Part shown: one piece after another, positions 28,975 through 37,595 of the stretch
Layout: each line of letters begins with the position of its first letter
Position numbering within the stretch: position 1 is the first letter of the stretch
Source: an uncultured Sterolibacterium sp.
GTDB lineage: Bacteria; Pseudomonadota; Gammaproteobacteria; Burkholderiales; Rhodocyclaceae
Direction of reading: 5' to 3'
Assembly: GCA_903904605.1 (NCBI GenBank)
Contig: CAIVDC010000139.1
Coordinates: 1-62,588 of the forward strand
DNA length: 62,588 bases
Program-made: the position numbers and the translations under genes
Notes under the pieces: generated by a model
Told to the model about the DNA's origin: nothing
Database searches by the model: none
What the model saw: only the letters and a program-made list of their open reading frames with translations

Positions 28975-30095
28975 TGGGCGCCCCGGGAACGGTCGGCCCG
29001 GTCCGGCCCGGCGGTCCCGAAGAGATGGCGCCTATAGCCCGTATCGACGCTGACGTCGGCGCTCAGCCCGCTTTGCAGCGGAAAGGACGCATCGGGCCGC
29101 TCCAACTCGATGCGCACGGGTACCCGCTGGACAACCTTGACCCAGTTCCCGGTCGCGTTTTCTGGCGGCAATACCGAGAACTGCGAGCCGGTCCCGGGGC
29201 TGACGCTGGCCACCTTGCCGGAGAAGGTCTTGCCGCGATAGCTGTCGATCTCCACGGTGGCCGGCTGGCCCGGGCGCAGATGGGCGAGTTGGTCTTCCTT
29301 GAAATTCGCTTCGATCCACACATCGCGGCTGGACACCAGCGCGAACACCGGCGCCGCCGCATTGACGGTGCTGCCCGCCTGCAATTCCTCGACGCGCGTG
29401 ACCACGCCGTCGGCAGGCGCCTTGACCACCGCATAGGACAGATTGAGTCTGGCCCGGTCGAGCAGCGCCTGCGCCTGCCGCACCGCCGGGTGCAGCGCCG
29501 GCGCGATATGCGGATTGCCCGCCAGGTTCGCGACGATGGCGCCGATCTGCTGTCTGACTCCGTCGACCCGGGCGCCCGCTTCCTCGAACGCATGGGCAGC
29601 GCGCTCGAGTTGCGACTGCGAGGCGATCCCCGACCGGGACAAACGCCGCTGACGGTCGTATTCGGTCTGCTCAAACCTCAGCGTATCCTGGGCCGAGGCC
29701 AGCTCCGACAGCCGCTGCCGGTAGTTCGCCTTGAGCATGTCCACCTGCAGCCTTGCGCCGGCAAGCCGTGCGTTCGCCTCATCCACCGCGATGCGCAGCG
29801 GCGCATCGTCGAGCCGGAACAGCACGTCGCCCTTGCGCACCCGCTGGTTGTCGCGCACGACGACTTCCTTCACGCGTCCGTCGACGTCGGCGCTGATCGC
29901 CACCCGCGCGGTCCTTACGTAGGCGTCGTCAGTTTCTTCAAAGCGTCCCCCGCTGAGATAGAAATACGCGGCGGCGCCGAGCACCGCGGCCGGCCCGAGC
30001 AACAGCAACGGCACCCGGAGCCGCCCGCGCCGGTTATTGGTCGGCAAAGTGGGCTGCCCGGCAGCACCCTGCCCGTCTCGTCTGGATTCGTTCAT
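28971..30095 (-). CDS. emrA: HlyD/EmrA-type membrane fusion protein
   Basis: A 374-residue periplasmic adaptor. One N-terminal transmembrane helix (about 27-47) precedes a lipoyl half-motif (TDDAYVRTARVAISADVDG), coiled-coil hairpin (about 95-220), second lipoyl half (APADGVVTRVEELQAG) and beta-barrel with FKEDQLAHLRPGQPA. Cys-free and Ala-rich as typical. It bridges EmrB to the OMF channel. It starts 6 bp after the marR stop. Confidence 0.93.
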   Translation of the reverse strand: MNESRRDGQGAAGQPTLPTNNRRGRLRVPLLLLGPAAVLGAAAYFYLSGGRFEETDDAYVRTARVAISADVDGRVKEVVVRDNQRVRKGDVLFRLDDAPLRIAVDEANARLAGARLQVDMLKANYRQRLSELASAQDTLRFEQTEYDRQRRLSRSGIASQSQLERAAHAFEEAGARVDGVRQQIGAIVANLAGNPHIAPALHPAVRQAQALLDRARLNLSYAVVKAPADGVVTRVEELQAGSTVNAAAPVFALVSSRDVWIEANFKEDQLAHLRPGQPATVEIDSYRGKTFSGKVASVSPGTGSQFSVLPPENATGNWVKVVQRVPVRIELERPDASFPLQSGLSADVSVDTGYRRHLFGTAGPDRADRSRGAH

Positions 30096-30101
30096 CGGTC
30101 G

Positions 30102-30626
30102 TCATTTGCCTGTGAGTCTGCGGGAACGGCGCTTGCCGCCTGCGGGTTTCGCTGCCGGCGCGCCTGCCGGGGCGGCCGAAGCCGCTTCGCCGGGCGGGGA
30201 GTGAAGCAGGCTGAGGTTGCGGTCCAGGCGGGCGAGGACGTCGAGAAAGACATCCCGCTCGGACTGGCTGATGCCGGCGAACGTCTCGGAACGGGTCAAG
30301 GCGGCGAGGCGCCAGACCTCCTCCAGCGCCGGCTTCGCCTTCGCCGTGAGATAGAGTCTGCGCGCCCGGCGATCGTCCGGGTCGAGCTTGCGCACAATCA
30401 AGCCGTCGGCTTCCATTCGATCGAGGATGCGCACCATCGCCATCGGTTCGATACTGGTCAGATCGGCCAGCTTGGCCTGGCTGACGCCTTCGTTTCGTTC
30501 AAGGTAGGCCAGGACTTTGCACGGAGGAAGCGTCAGGGACATTTCCTGCGCCCGCTGCTCGAAGCGCAGCACGTATCTGCGACTGACCTGCTTGAGCAGA
30601 AATCCGAAATTACGCAAGCGATCCAT
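30102..30626 (-). CDS. MarR-family regulator of the efflux operon
   Basis: A 174-residue winged-HTH protein with the recognition region SQAKLADLTSIEPMAMVRIL and wing LDPDDRRARRLYLTAKAK. A Lys/Arg/Ala-rich C-terminal tail of about 35 residues follows the dimer helix, an addition not seen in typical MarR proteins. The ATG start gives MDRLRNFGFLLKQVSRRY; a GTG seven codons earlier is possible. As first gene of the pump operon it is probably an autorepressor released by pump substrates, like EmrR. Confidence 0.9.
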   Translation of the reverse strand: MDRLRNFGFLLKQVSRRYVLRFEQRAQEMSLTLPPCKVLAYLERNEGVSQAKLADLTSIEPMAMVRILDRMEADGLIVRKLDPDDRRARRLYLTAKAKPALEEVWRLAALTRSETFAGISQSERDVFLDVLARLDRNLSLLHSPPGEAASAAPAGAPAAKPAGGKRRSRRLTGK

Positions 30627-30686
30627 GGTGTGTCGATCCCCTCTCACGGCCGATGGCCGAAGCGGCCGCTACCATACCAGCCGTGA

Positions 30687-30694
30687 TGATATCA
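30687..30694. promoter_or_regulatory. AT-rich palindrome upstream of the efflux operon
   Basis: TGATATCA, a perfect 8-bp palindrome inside an AT-rich stretch (30686-30708), lies about 60 bp upstream of the marR ATG. This region also serves the divergent DMT permease gene. It is the only such element in the gap and is a weak candidate MarR-type operator. Confidence 0.25.
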
Positions 30695-30846
30695 AATGTT
30701 ATTACTTACGTCCACCCCGCGGGCACTCGGCAGACACCGGAGCGCCGATTGACAGCGGCCGCCACGCAAGGGATACTCGCCGCGGTTTCCATTGAATTTC
30801 TCCAGGATCGGCCGACCATTCCTACGCAAAACACTCGGATGCCCGC

Positions 30847-31695
30847 ATGACTGAGGGCGTCGGCCTGGCGCTGGGCGCCATGGTGTCCTACGGGCTCGCC
30901 GATTGGGTCTACAAACGCGCCGCGGCAAGGGGCATCGAGGCCCATCATTTTCTCCTGCTGCAGGCCTTCTTCTTCGCGCCGGGAATTCTGCTCTACGGGC
31001 TCGTGACCGGCACGTTCGCCCTAGGCACGCCCTTCGCGTTGGGCATGATCGCGGGCGCGCTGATCTTCGTCGCCCTGTACAACTTCGCCAAGAGTCTCGC
31101 GAGCGGTGCGGTCAGCAGCGTCGCGCCGGTCTTCCGGCTGAGCTTCGCGATCACGGCAGGACTGGCGCTGTGGCTCCTCGACGAGCCGCTGACCCAGCGC
31201 AAGCTCGCGGGCCTCGCCGCCTCGCTCGCAGCGGTGTGGCTGCTGCTTGCGGCCGGGCCGGCGGCGGCGCCGGGCGGCGGCAAATCGTCGCCGTGGCGCA
31301 TTCTTGTCGCAACGGCGGCGATGGCAATCGTGAGCCTCATCTACAAGCTGGCCGCGAATGCCGGCGGCAGCCCGGCCACGGTCCTTACCGGCCAGGCGAG
31401 TGTATTCCTGCCGCTGGCGGCGCTGTTCGCCCTCGCCCGCGACCGCGGATTCCGTCCGCCGCCCGGCGCCTGGCGACACGGGGCCATGGCCGCGCTGCTG
31501 CTCCTGTGCGCGCTGATCATGCTTCTCGCGGGCCTGGCTCATGGCCCAGCGAGCGTGCTGGTGCCGGTCGCACAGCTGAGCTTCGTGGTGACCTCGGTGC
31601 TCGGATTCGTGTTCCTGCGCGAAAAGCTGACGCTGCGCAAGGGCTGCGGACTTGCTTTCGCCGTTGCGGCGCTCGTCTGCCTCGCGGGCAGCTAG
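30847..31695 (+). CDS. EamA-family (DMT) permease
   Basis: A 282-residue inner-membrane protein with ten hydrophobic helices arranged as two EamA repeats (about 5-138 and 150-280). Family features are SYGLADWVYKRAA in helix 1 and the end-of-repeat VLGFVFLREKLTLRKGCGL. The DMT superfamily exports metabolites or amino acids; the substrate here is unknown. It stands alone, divergent from the efflux operon and convergent (5-bp gap) with the coiled-coil gene. Confidence 0.88.
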   Translation: MTEGVGLALGAMVSYGLADWVYKRAAARGIEAHHFLLLQAFFFAPGILLYGLVTGTFALGTPFALGMIAGALIFVALYNFAKSLASGAVSSVAPVFRLSFAITAGLALWLLDEPLTQRKLAGLAASLAAVWLLLAAGPAAAPGGGKSSPWRILVATAAMAIVSLIYKLAANAGGSPATVLTGQASVFLPLAALFALARDRGFRPPPGAWRHGAMAALLLLCALIMLLAGLAHGPASVLVPVAQLSFVVTSVLGFVFLREKLTLRKGCGLAFAVAALVCLAGS

Positions 31696-31700
31696 CCGTC

Positions 31701-32489
31701 CTAGCGGCCTGAGCCGGCCCCGTTGCAGAAGCGCCCGGGCCAGAGTTCGCAAAGAAAGCCGCCCTTCTTCTCCGGCGCTTGCTTTGCCGCCTCTGCAGCC
31801 GCGCGCCTGGCGGCGACATCCGCCGCCCGGGCCTTCTCCGCTTCGGCGTCCTGCCTGAGACGCTCGTCAATCTGCGCCGCATGTTGTGCGATCGCCTTTT
31901 GCCGGTCCTGCTCCTCGCGCAGGCGCAACGGCCTCAGCTCTTCCCGCTCCCGATCCTGCCGCGCCTGCTCTTCGCGCTTCTTGAGTCGAGCCGCGTCCTC
32001 GGCCTGGGCCCGGCTGCGACGCTGCGCCAGATCGAGAGCGTCCTTGGCCGGCCTGGCCTCGCGTTCGGCGTCGAGGCGGGCATTTTCCTGATGCAGTCTT
32101 TCGATTCGGGCATGTTCCTCCGCTTCCAGATGCGGCGCATCGGCGGCGCGCTGCGCCTCCTTCGCCTCCCGCTCAAGAAGGCGGGCTTCGCGCTCGCCAG
32201 CCCGGCCCTTCTTGTCCAGTTGACGGGACTCGGCCAGCGACAGGCGTCTTCTTTCCTTGGCGGCGTCAAAGCAGCTGTTGGGGAATGTCTTCTTGTTGCA
32301 CTCGGCCATATCGCGGCCGAACCGTTGCTCCGCTTCACCCTTGATGGCCCGGGCACGGTCCCGCAGCTGGCCGGCCGCTTCTTTCGTCAGCGGCGCCATG
32401 GCGCTTGCCGCGGGGGTCTGCCCCAGACCCGCTCGGCAACTCAGCAGGCAGAGGGCGATCAGCCATATCGTGCGGCTCGTCGGGGTCAT
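31701..32489 (-). CDS. Secreted coiled-coil protein, unknown function
   Basis: A 262-residue protein with a signal peptide (MTPTSRTIWLIALCLLSC, then AGLGQ). A long, highly charged helix (about residues 45-240) follows, dominated by Ala, Arg, Glu, Lys and Gln, so a continuous coiled coil is likely. Two Cys pairs flank the helix: EC and SC near 70-83, and LCELWPGRFC at the end. The spacing suggests disulphides. I recognise no family. An upstream in-frame ATG adds 13 residues; the later one was chosen because it gives a clean signal. Confidence 0.72.
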   Translation of the reverse strand: MTPTSRTIWLIALCLLSCRAGLGQTPAASAMAPLTKEAAGQLRDRARAIKGEAEQRFGRDMAECNKKTFPNSCFDAAKERRRLSLAESRQLDKKGRAGEREARLLEREAKEAQRAADAPHLEAEEHARIERLHQENARLDAEREARPAKDALDLAQRRSRAQAEDAARLKKREEQARQDREREELRPLRLREEQDRQKAIAQHAAQIDERLRQDAEAEKARAADVAARRAAAEAAKQAPEKKGGFLCELWPGRFCNGAGSGR

Positions 32490-32695
32490 CGGACAGTTCT
32501 TAAGATCTCTCGCTGGATGCGTGGTCACGGCGGCACAAACGCCTCGAATTCATCCGACGGTTCCGGGCTCATGAAATCCTCGCCGAATGCCGGCAAAGTC
32601 TACACTATAAGAGGCTCGGGGCATCCCCGCCGCCCTCGACACCTCGCGCGGCTTCCGGCCTTGCCGCCGCAGATCGAGCCGGAGCCGCCTGCCTG

Positions 32696-33592
32696 TCAGG
32701 TTCCTTGCCGCAGCGCCCAGCCGAGCCCGCCCATCGACCCGAAGAAGATCACCAGGTGTGCCCAAGCCCAGATCAGGTAGCGACGCGACAGCCTGTTCCG
32801 TGGAAGGTTGCTGATCAGATAGAACTGGCCGGCCGGAGGCCGGCCGACGATATTGATTTCCGGGTGTGCCCGAGCCTCCCTCATCGCTTGCTCCACTTCC
32901 CTTTTGGCGGCTTGCCGGGCGAGAAACCATTCGTTCATGTCCAGCACGCCATCCTTGTCCAGATCGAAGCGCGCAAGCAGTGCCGGCATATCCTTCTTCC
33001 ACTCCGCCAGCAAGGCGCTCAATTCCGCGTGGCTGTCGAATTCCAGCGTGTTGCCGCCTATCGTGCGAAAATGTCCGGCGACGAAGAGCTGGTCGTGCTC
33101 GATCAGCTTCCATTCGGTGTAACGGCAGTCTTCCTCATGCCACCGGTCGCAGTGCATAGTGAATATCTCGGCGTGTTCCGGGTCGACCGCACATTCACCG
33201 GTGTCATCCCGCAGGATGAATGAGTCGCTGGATTCGCCGCTTTCCTTCATATTCCATTGTGGAAATTCGCGCTTTTCGATCTTGTAGCGATACCAAAGGC
33301 AGGGACGCCGCCTCAGCGCGCTGAGCAGCGGAGCGTCGCCGAACGGCCGTCCTTGACCGAGGAGTTCAACATAGCCTTGTGCGGCTGAACCGATCTTGGA
33401 AATGGGATTCCCGCGTATGGCGCGCAGCCTGTACAAAGAGGACAGCCAGGCAAAAACGCTGACCAAGGCTATCGCGGAAAAACAGGCCAGCCAGCCATTT
33501 CGCGAGTGTTGGTGAATGCCGACCAGGACCAGCAGCAGTTGCGCACCCGAAGTGAGCAGCTGCGCATATTCGCGGCGCAACTTGTCCAGCAT
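32696..33592 (-). CDS. GIDE-domain membrane protein with an EF-hand
   Basis: A 298-residue protein. Two N-terminal helices (about 12-28 and 33-52) precede a GIDE/MULAN-type beta-rich domain (about 60-190). That domain contains LLSALRRRPCLWYRYKIEKRE, FILRDDTGECAVDPEHAEI, and YTEWKLIEHDQLFVAGHF. An EF-hand calcium loop follows, DLDKDGVLDMNEWF (about 211-224; D-x-D-x-D-G-x-x-D-x-x-E). One more helix lies near the C-terminus (about 272-294). In eukaryotes the GIDE domain occurs in MUL1 ubiquitin ligases; no RING is present here. It lies just downstream of lemA, a common bacterial pairing. Confidence 0.85.
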   Translation of the reverse strand: MLDKLRREYAQLLTSGAQLLLVLVGIHQHSRNGWLACFSAIALVSVFAWLSSLYRLRAIRGNPISKIGSAAQGYVELLGQGRPFGDAPLLSALRRRPCLWYRYKIEKREFPQWNMKESGESSDSFILRDDTGECAVDPEHAEIFTMHCDRWHEEDCRYTEWKLIEHDQLFVAGHFRTIGGNTLEFDSHAELSALLAEWKKDMPALLARFDLDKDGVLDMNEWFLARQAAKREVEQAMREARAHPEINIVGRPPAGQFYLISNLPRNRLSRRYLIWAWAHLVIFFGSMGGLGWALRQGT

Positions 33593-33647
33593 CGGACTTA
33601 AAGCGAAACCCGCGCGGCGCGTCCCCGTCCGCTCAAGCGCAGGCCGG

Positions 33648-34214
33648 TCATGCGAACAGTTGCTTCAAATCCACATCCGTCTTTTCCGCCGAAGAAAACT
33701 CGAGCAATGGCTTCTCTCCGAAACCGAACATGCTGGCGATGATGCTGGCGGGAAACACTTCGATTTGCACGTTGTTGATGTTCACCGAGTCGTTATAGAA
33801 TTCGCGCCGGTCGGAAATGCCGTTTTCCAGTGAGCTGATGCGGTTCTGCAACTGCATGAAGTTCTCGTTGGCTTTCAATTCCGGGTAGGCTTCGGCAACC
33901 GCGAACAGGCTGCCCAATCCGCTGCGCAACGCGCCCTCCGCGCGACCGAGCGCTCCGACATCCTGACTTTCCCGCGCAGCGTGCACCCGCGAGCGCGCCT
34001 CGATGACATTTTGCAGGGTGGTCTGCTCGAACTGCTGGTATTGCCTGCACACCTCGACCAGCTTTGGCAACTCGTCATGGCGTTGCTTGAGCAGCACGTC
34101 GATGTTCGCCCAGGCCCTGGCGACGGCGTGTTTGATATTCACCAGGTTGTTATAGAGGCTGATGCAGTAGATCAGCAGGATCGCGACGATGCCGAAGAAA
34201 ATAGAAATGGCCAT
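33648..34214 (-). CDS. lemA: LemA family protein
   Basis: A 188-residue LemA protein: N-terminal membrane helix (about 3-20), then long helices. Hallmarks are YNNLVNIKHAVARAWANIDV, LLKQRHDELPKLVEV, SLFAVAEAYPELKANENFM, and FYNDSVNINNVQIEVFPA near the end. The biological role is not settled; LemA is a membrane helical-bundle protein often beside GIDE or TPM-domain (YgcG) genes. It is the first gene of the lemA-GIDE pair (55-bp gap). The following 145-bp stretch (34215-34359) shows no gene. Confidence 0.93.
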   Translation of the reverse strand: MAISIFFGIVAILLIYCISLYNNLVNIKHAVARAWANIDVLLKQRHDELPKLVEVCRQYQQFEQTTLQNVIEARSRVHAARESQDVGALGRAEGALRSGLGSLFAVAEAYPELKANENFMQLQNRISSLENGISDRREFYNDSVNINNVQIEVFPASIIASMFGFGEKPLLEFSSAEKTDVDLKQLFA

Positions 34215-34359
34215 GTTGATTTCTTCCTTATGCGGTTAACGGATCACGCCGCCGATCATAGTACAGGCAGACGGCGCTGCGGCGACTGAAAGGACGCGAC
34301 AGCGGAACGCGGGCCGGCCATCCAGCCGGGCTCGACGGGACTCCTCCGACGAATCCCTT

Positions 34360-35187
34360 TCACGGGCTTACCGGCACGGCCTGAAGATAGTCGTAGAGTT
34401 TTCCCGCTATCGCCTGTCGCTCGGCTTCGGGCATCGTCGCCGGCAGTGCGGGCATGGGGGTCCCCGGCTTGACCTGGTCGGGGGAAAGAACCCAGCGCCG
34501 GAAGGCATTCTCCGTCATGCCTTTGACGCTGGCGGCGAGATTGCCCGGATGCTTTTCGCCGCCGTAACCGTTCAGCTGATGGCAGGAGAGGCAGTATTTT
34601 GTCGCCAGCGCGGCATGATCTCGAAAGCTTCGCGCCAAGGCTCCGGGCAGCAGAGCCGTCGCGCCAACCGTGGACAGGTCGACGCTGGTCACCTGGTACG
34701 GCCAGTAGGAACCGCCGTCGGCAACGAGCTCAGGGGCCGCGATATTGTCCCAGACGAGATAGTAGGGTCCCAGGGGAACCTGCTTTTCGTTCTGGCTGAT
34801 GTTGTCGACCGTGAACGCTCTTTGCCCGCGGCGCTCGAACACCAGATAAGCGCGGTAGGTCTTGAAGCGCTCCACCGGGATACGCGATACGTAGCCGTCC
34901 AGGGCGTGAAACGCCATTTCCCTCCCGGTCTCCTGCCAGCGGGCACCGAAAAGCAGGTCCAGGACCTCGCCAGCCGGATAGCCGACATAGTCCGCTTTCA
35001 CCAACCGGTCCCGGCTGCTCAGATGAGGTTCGATGACTTCCACCGCGACCGGCCCGTGACCCAGCAGGCGAGGCAAGTCCGTCTTGGCCGGCAGGGCGGC
35101 GGCAAGCGACAGGCCGGCCGCGAAGCCCAGGAGACAGCCCAGCAGCGGGCGCAGGAAGACGACCGAAGGTTTCTTCGACAAGAACAT
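34360..35187 (-). CDS. Periplasmic cytochrome c with N-terminal redox-like domain
   Basis: A 275-residue exported protein: signal/anchor helix near residues 11-31, a domain of about 150 residues, then a class I cytochrome c domain. The heme motif is CLSCH with the following LNGYGGEKHPGNL; the distal ligand is likely Met in GTPMPALP. The middle part (GYPAGEVLDLLFG, WPYQVTSVDLS) resembles domains fused to cytochromes in electron-transfer partners of dehydrogenases; its fold is not certain. It follows the GMC gene by 10 bp and is the plausible electron acceptor for it. Confidence 0.82.
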   Translation of the reverse strand: MFLSKKPSVVFLRPLLGCLLGFAAGLSLAAALPAKTDLPRLLGHGPVAVEVIEPHLSSRDRLVKADYVGYPAGEVLDLLFGARWQETGREMAFHALDGYVSRIPVERFKTYRAYLVFERRGQRAFTVDNISQNEKQVPLGPYYLVWDNIAAPELVADGGSYWPYQVTSVDLSTVGATALLPGALARSFRDHAALATKYCLSCHQLNGYGGEKHPGNLAASVKGMTENAFRRWVLSPDQVKPGTPMPALPATMPEAERQAIAGKLYDYLQAVPVSP

Positions 35188-35197
35188 CGTGACCTCC

Positions 35198-36817
35198 CTA
35201 TTTCTTGAGCCTGTCCTCCCGGATCATCCTCGCGCCCTTTTCGGCGATCATCAGGCTGGGCGAATTGGTGTTGCCCGAGGTGATGGTCGGCATGATCGAG
35301 GCGTCGACCACCCGCAGGCCGCTGACGCCGAAGACGCGCAAACGGCTGTCTACGACGGCGGAGGCATCGGCTTCCCGACCCATCTTGCAGGTCCCCACGG
35401 GATGGAAGATGGTCGTGCCGATGTCGCCGGCGGCATGCGCCAGTTCTTCCTCGGTCTGGTATTTCAGGCCGGGCAGGTACTCCTCCGGGCGGTAGGGTGC
35501 GAGCGCCGGCATCGCCGCGATCCGGCGCGTCTGCGCCAGGGAAACGGCGGCCAGCTTGCGGTCGGCTGCGGTGGAAAGATAACAGGGCGCGATCGATGGC
35601 GCCTCGCTGGGGTCATTTGATCTGATCGCGACCTGACCGCGCGAACTGGGGCGCAGATTGCACACGCTCGCGGTGAACGCGGGGAAATCGTGGAGGGGGT
35701 CGCCGAACTTGTCCAGGGACAGGGGCTGGACGTGATATTCCAGATCGGGCGTGGCCAGCGCGGCATCGGACTTGGCGAAAATGCCCAACTGGCTGGGCGC
35801 CATCGACATCGGACCGCTGCGGAACAGTGCATACTCCAGTCCCATCTTCAGTTTGCCGAGCCAGCTGTTGGCGATCTGGTTCAAGGACCTGATGCCGCTG
35901 ACCTTGAAGATCATGCGCAACTGCAAATGATCCTGCAGATTGGCACCGACCCCCGGCAGACCATGGACCACCGGAATGCCCAGCGCCGACAGCAGCTTCG
36001 GCTCGCCCAGCCCCGAGCGCTGCAGGATCGCCGGGCTGCCGATGGAGCCGGCGGCCAGCACCGCCTCGATGCGGCAAGCGGCGCGCATCTTTTCCCCGCC
36101 CAGTTCGAACAGGACGCCGCTCGCGCGCCCGCCCTCGAACGTCAGGCGATCGATCAGGGCGCCGGTCACCACCTTCAGGTTCGGCCGGCCCTGCACCGGT
36201 TTGAGAAAAGCCTTGCTGGCATTCAGTCGCCAACCCCGGCGCTGATTGACCTCGAATTTCGAGCCGCCGGAATTGTTCCCCCGGTTGAAGTCCTCGGTCG
36301 AGGGGATGCCCGCCTGGCTTGCGGCTTCGGCGAACCGGTCGAGGATGTCCCAGCGAAGACGCTGCTGATCGACCCGCCATTCGCCGCCGGCGCCGTGCAT
36401 TTCATCGCCGCCGCGCCAGTGGTCTTCGCTGCCCTTGAATAGCGGCAGCACTTCCTTCCAGGACCAGGAGGCATCGCCGGCGAGCTCCGCCCATTGGTCG
36501 TAATCCCGGGCCTGGCCGCGCAGGTAGAGCATGGCGTTGATCGACGAACTGCCGCCCAGCACCCGTCCCCGCGCATAGAGGATGGAGCGGCCGTTCAAGC
36601 CCGGCTCCGGCTCGGTGCGATAGCACCAGTCGGTGCGGGGATTGCCGATGCAGTAGAGATAGCCGACCGGGATATGGATCCAGATCCAGTCGTCCTTGCC
36701 GCCGGCCTCGAGGAGCAGAACCGACACCTCGGGGTCCTGCGACAGACGATTGGCCAGAACACAACCGGCGGTGCCGCCGCCCGCCACCACATAATCGAAA
36801 CTGCCGAAATCCTTCAC
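35198..36817 (-). CDS. GMC-family FAD-dependent alcohol/choline-type dehydrogenase
   Basis: A 539-residue GMC oxidoreductase. The dinucleotide-binding motif is FDYVVAGGGTAGCVLANRL; ARGRVLGGSSSINAMLYLRG is GMC signature 1 and AAGSIGSPAILQRSGLG is signature 2. The catalytic pair is His in FHPVGTCKMG and Asn in SGNTNSPSLM. The GTG start follows a GGAGGTGA box by six bases, which decides the start. There is no Tat signal, so the enzyme is cytosolic or peripheral although a periplasmic cytochrome gene follows. It oxidises an unidentified alcohol in the catabolic cluster. Confidence 0.92.
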   Translation of the reverse strand: MKDFGSFDYVVAGGGTAGCVLANRLSQDPEVSVLLLEAGGKDDWIWIHIPVGYLYCIGNPRTDWCYRTEPEPGLNGRSILYARGRVLGGSSSINAMLYLRGQARDYDQWAELAGDASWSWKEVLPLFKGSEDHWRGGDEMHGAGGEWRVDQQRLRWDILDRFAEAASQAGIPSTEDFNRGNNSGGSKFEVNQRRGWRLNASKAFLKPVQGRPNLKVVTGALIDRLTFEGGRASGVLFELGGEKMRAACRIEAVLAAGSIGSPAILQRSGLGEPKLLSALGIPVVHGLPGVGANLQDHLQLRMIFKVSGIRSLNQIANSWLGKLKMGLEYALFRSGPMSMAPSQLGIFAKSDAALATPDLEYHVQPLSLDKFGDPLHDFPAFTASVCNLRPSSRGQVAIRSNDPSEAPSIAPCYLSTAADRKLAAVSLAQTRRIAAMPALAPYRPEEYLPGLKYQTEEELAHAAGDIGTTIFHPVGTCKMGREADASAVVDSRLRVFGVSGLRVVDASIMPTITSGNTNSPSLMIAEKGARMIREDRLKK

Positions 36818-36851
36818 CGCCTCACCTCCCCCTACAGGATAGCATTCGGGA

Positions 36852-37595
36852 CTAGCGACTCCTGCCTGCCGCCTCGCGGCGCTTCGGGGCCGGGAGCGGC
36901 GCCGCTGAACTGCCGATCGCACGGATCGCGCCGCTGGAGAGCAGCGCGGCGATGACCGAATCGCATTTGTTGCGGATATGCTCTTCCAGCAGCAAGCGCA
37001 GACGCTTGCCGTTCCTGGCCTCCAGCGCAGCCATGATCTGCTCGTGCTCGGCCATCGCGCTATCCCAGCGCGACTGGCTGACATTGGCGAAATAGCGCGC
37101 CCGGCGCAAGCGCAGGTTGAGCTTGTCGTGGGTGGCCAGCAATACGGGATTGCCCGCAAGCAGGAAGAGCCGGGCATGGATCGTCTGATTGAGCTCGAAA
37201 TAGCCTTCGCGATCGCCGGCGCGGTAGCAGGCGCCCATCGCTTCGTGCAGTTGGCGGAGCCCGGCGACGGCCGCCTCATCCGCGCGGGCGCAGGCCAGTT
37301 CGCCGGAGAGTCCCTCGAGCACGCTCAACACCTCGAAGGTCTGCGCGGTATCGGCGAGGGTCATCGCCGTCACCATGGCGCCGCGGTTTTGCAGCAGTTC
37401 CACCAGCCCCTCGCTGGCGAGCGTCTTCAGCGCCTCGCGCAGAGGGGTGCGCGAGACGTTCAGTTCCTCGCACAAGACTCTCTCGGTCAGCCGCATGCGC
37501 GGCGCCAGTTCGCCGTAGGTGATCTTGTCGCGCAGGATGTCCGCCACCCTGAAATGCAGGGACGTATTGTCCGGCGCTTCCTCAGGCTTCGTCAT
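36852..37595 (-). CDS. GntR-family regulator (FadR subfamily, FCD domain)
   Basis: A 247-residue regulator. The N-terminal winged helix reads RVADILRDKITYGELAPRMR with LTERVLCEELNVSRTPLREAL. The C-terminal FCD ligand domain contains FELNQTIHARLFLLAGNP and the metal-type His in AEHEQIMAAL. The last 20 residues are Pro/Arg-rich. It overlaps the preceding Fe-S dehydrogenase gene by 14 bp, so it is cotranscribed inside the cluster it probably controls. Ligands of this group are usually hydroxy- or keto-acids. Confidence 0.92.
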   Translation of the reverse strand: MTKPEEAPDNTSLHFRVADILRDKITYGELAPRMRLTERVLCEELNVSRTPLREALKTLASEGLVELLQNRGAMVTAMTLADTAQTFEVLSVLEGLSGELACARADEAAVAGLRQLHEAMGACYRAGDREGYFELNQTIHARLFLLAGNPVLLATHDKLNLRLRRARYFANVSQSRWDSAMAEHEQIMAALEARNGKRLRLLLEEHIRNKCDSVIAALLSSGAIRAIGSSAAPLPAPKRREAAGRSR

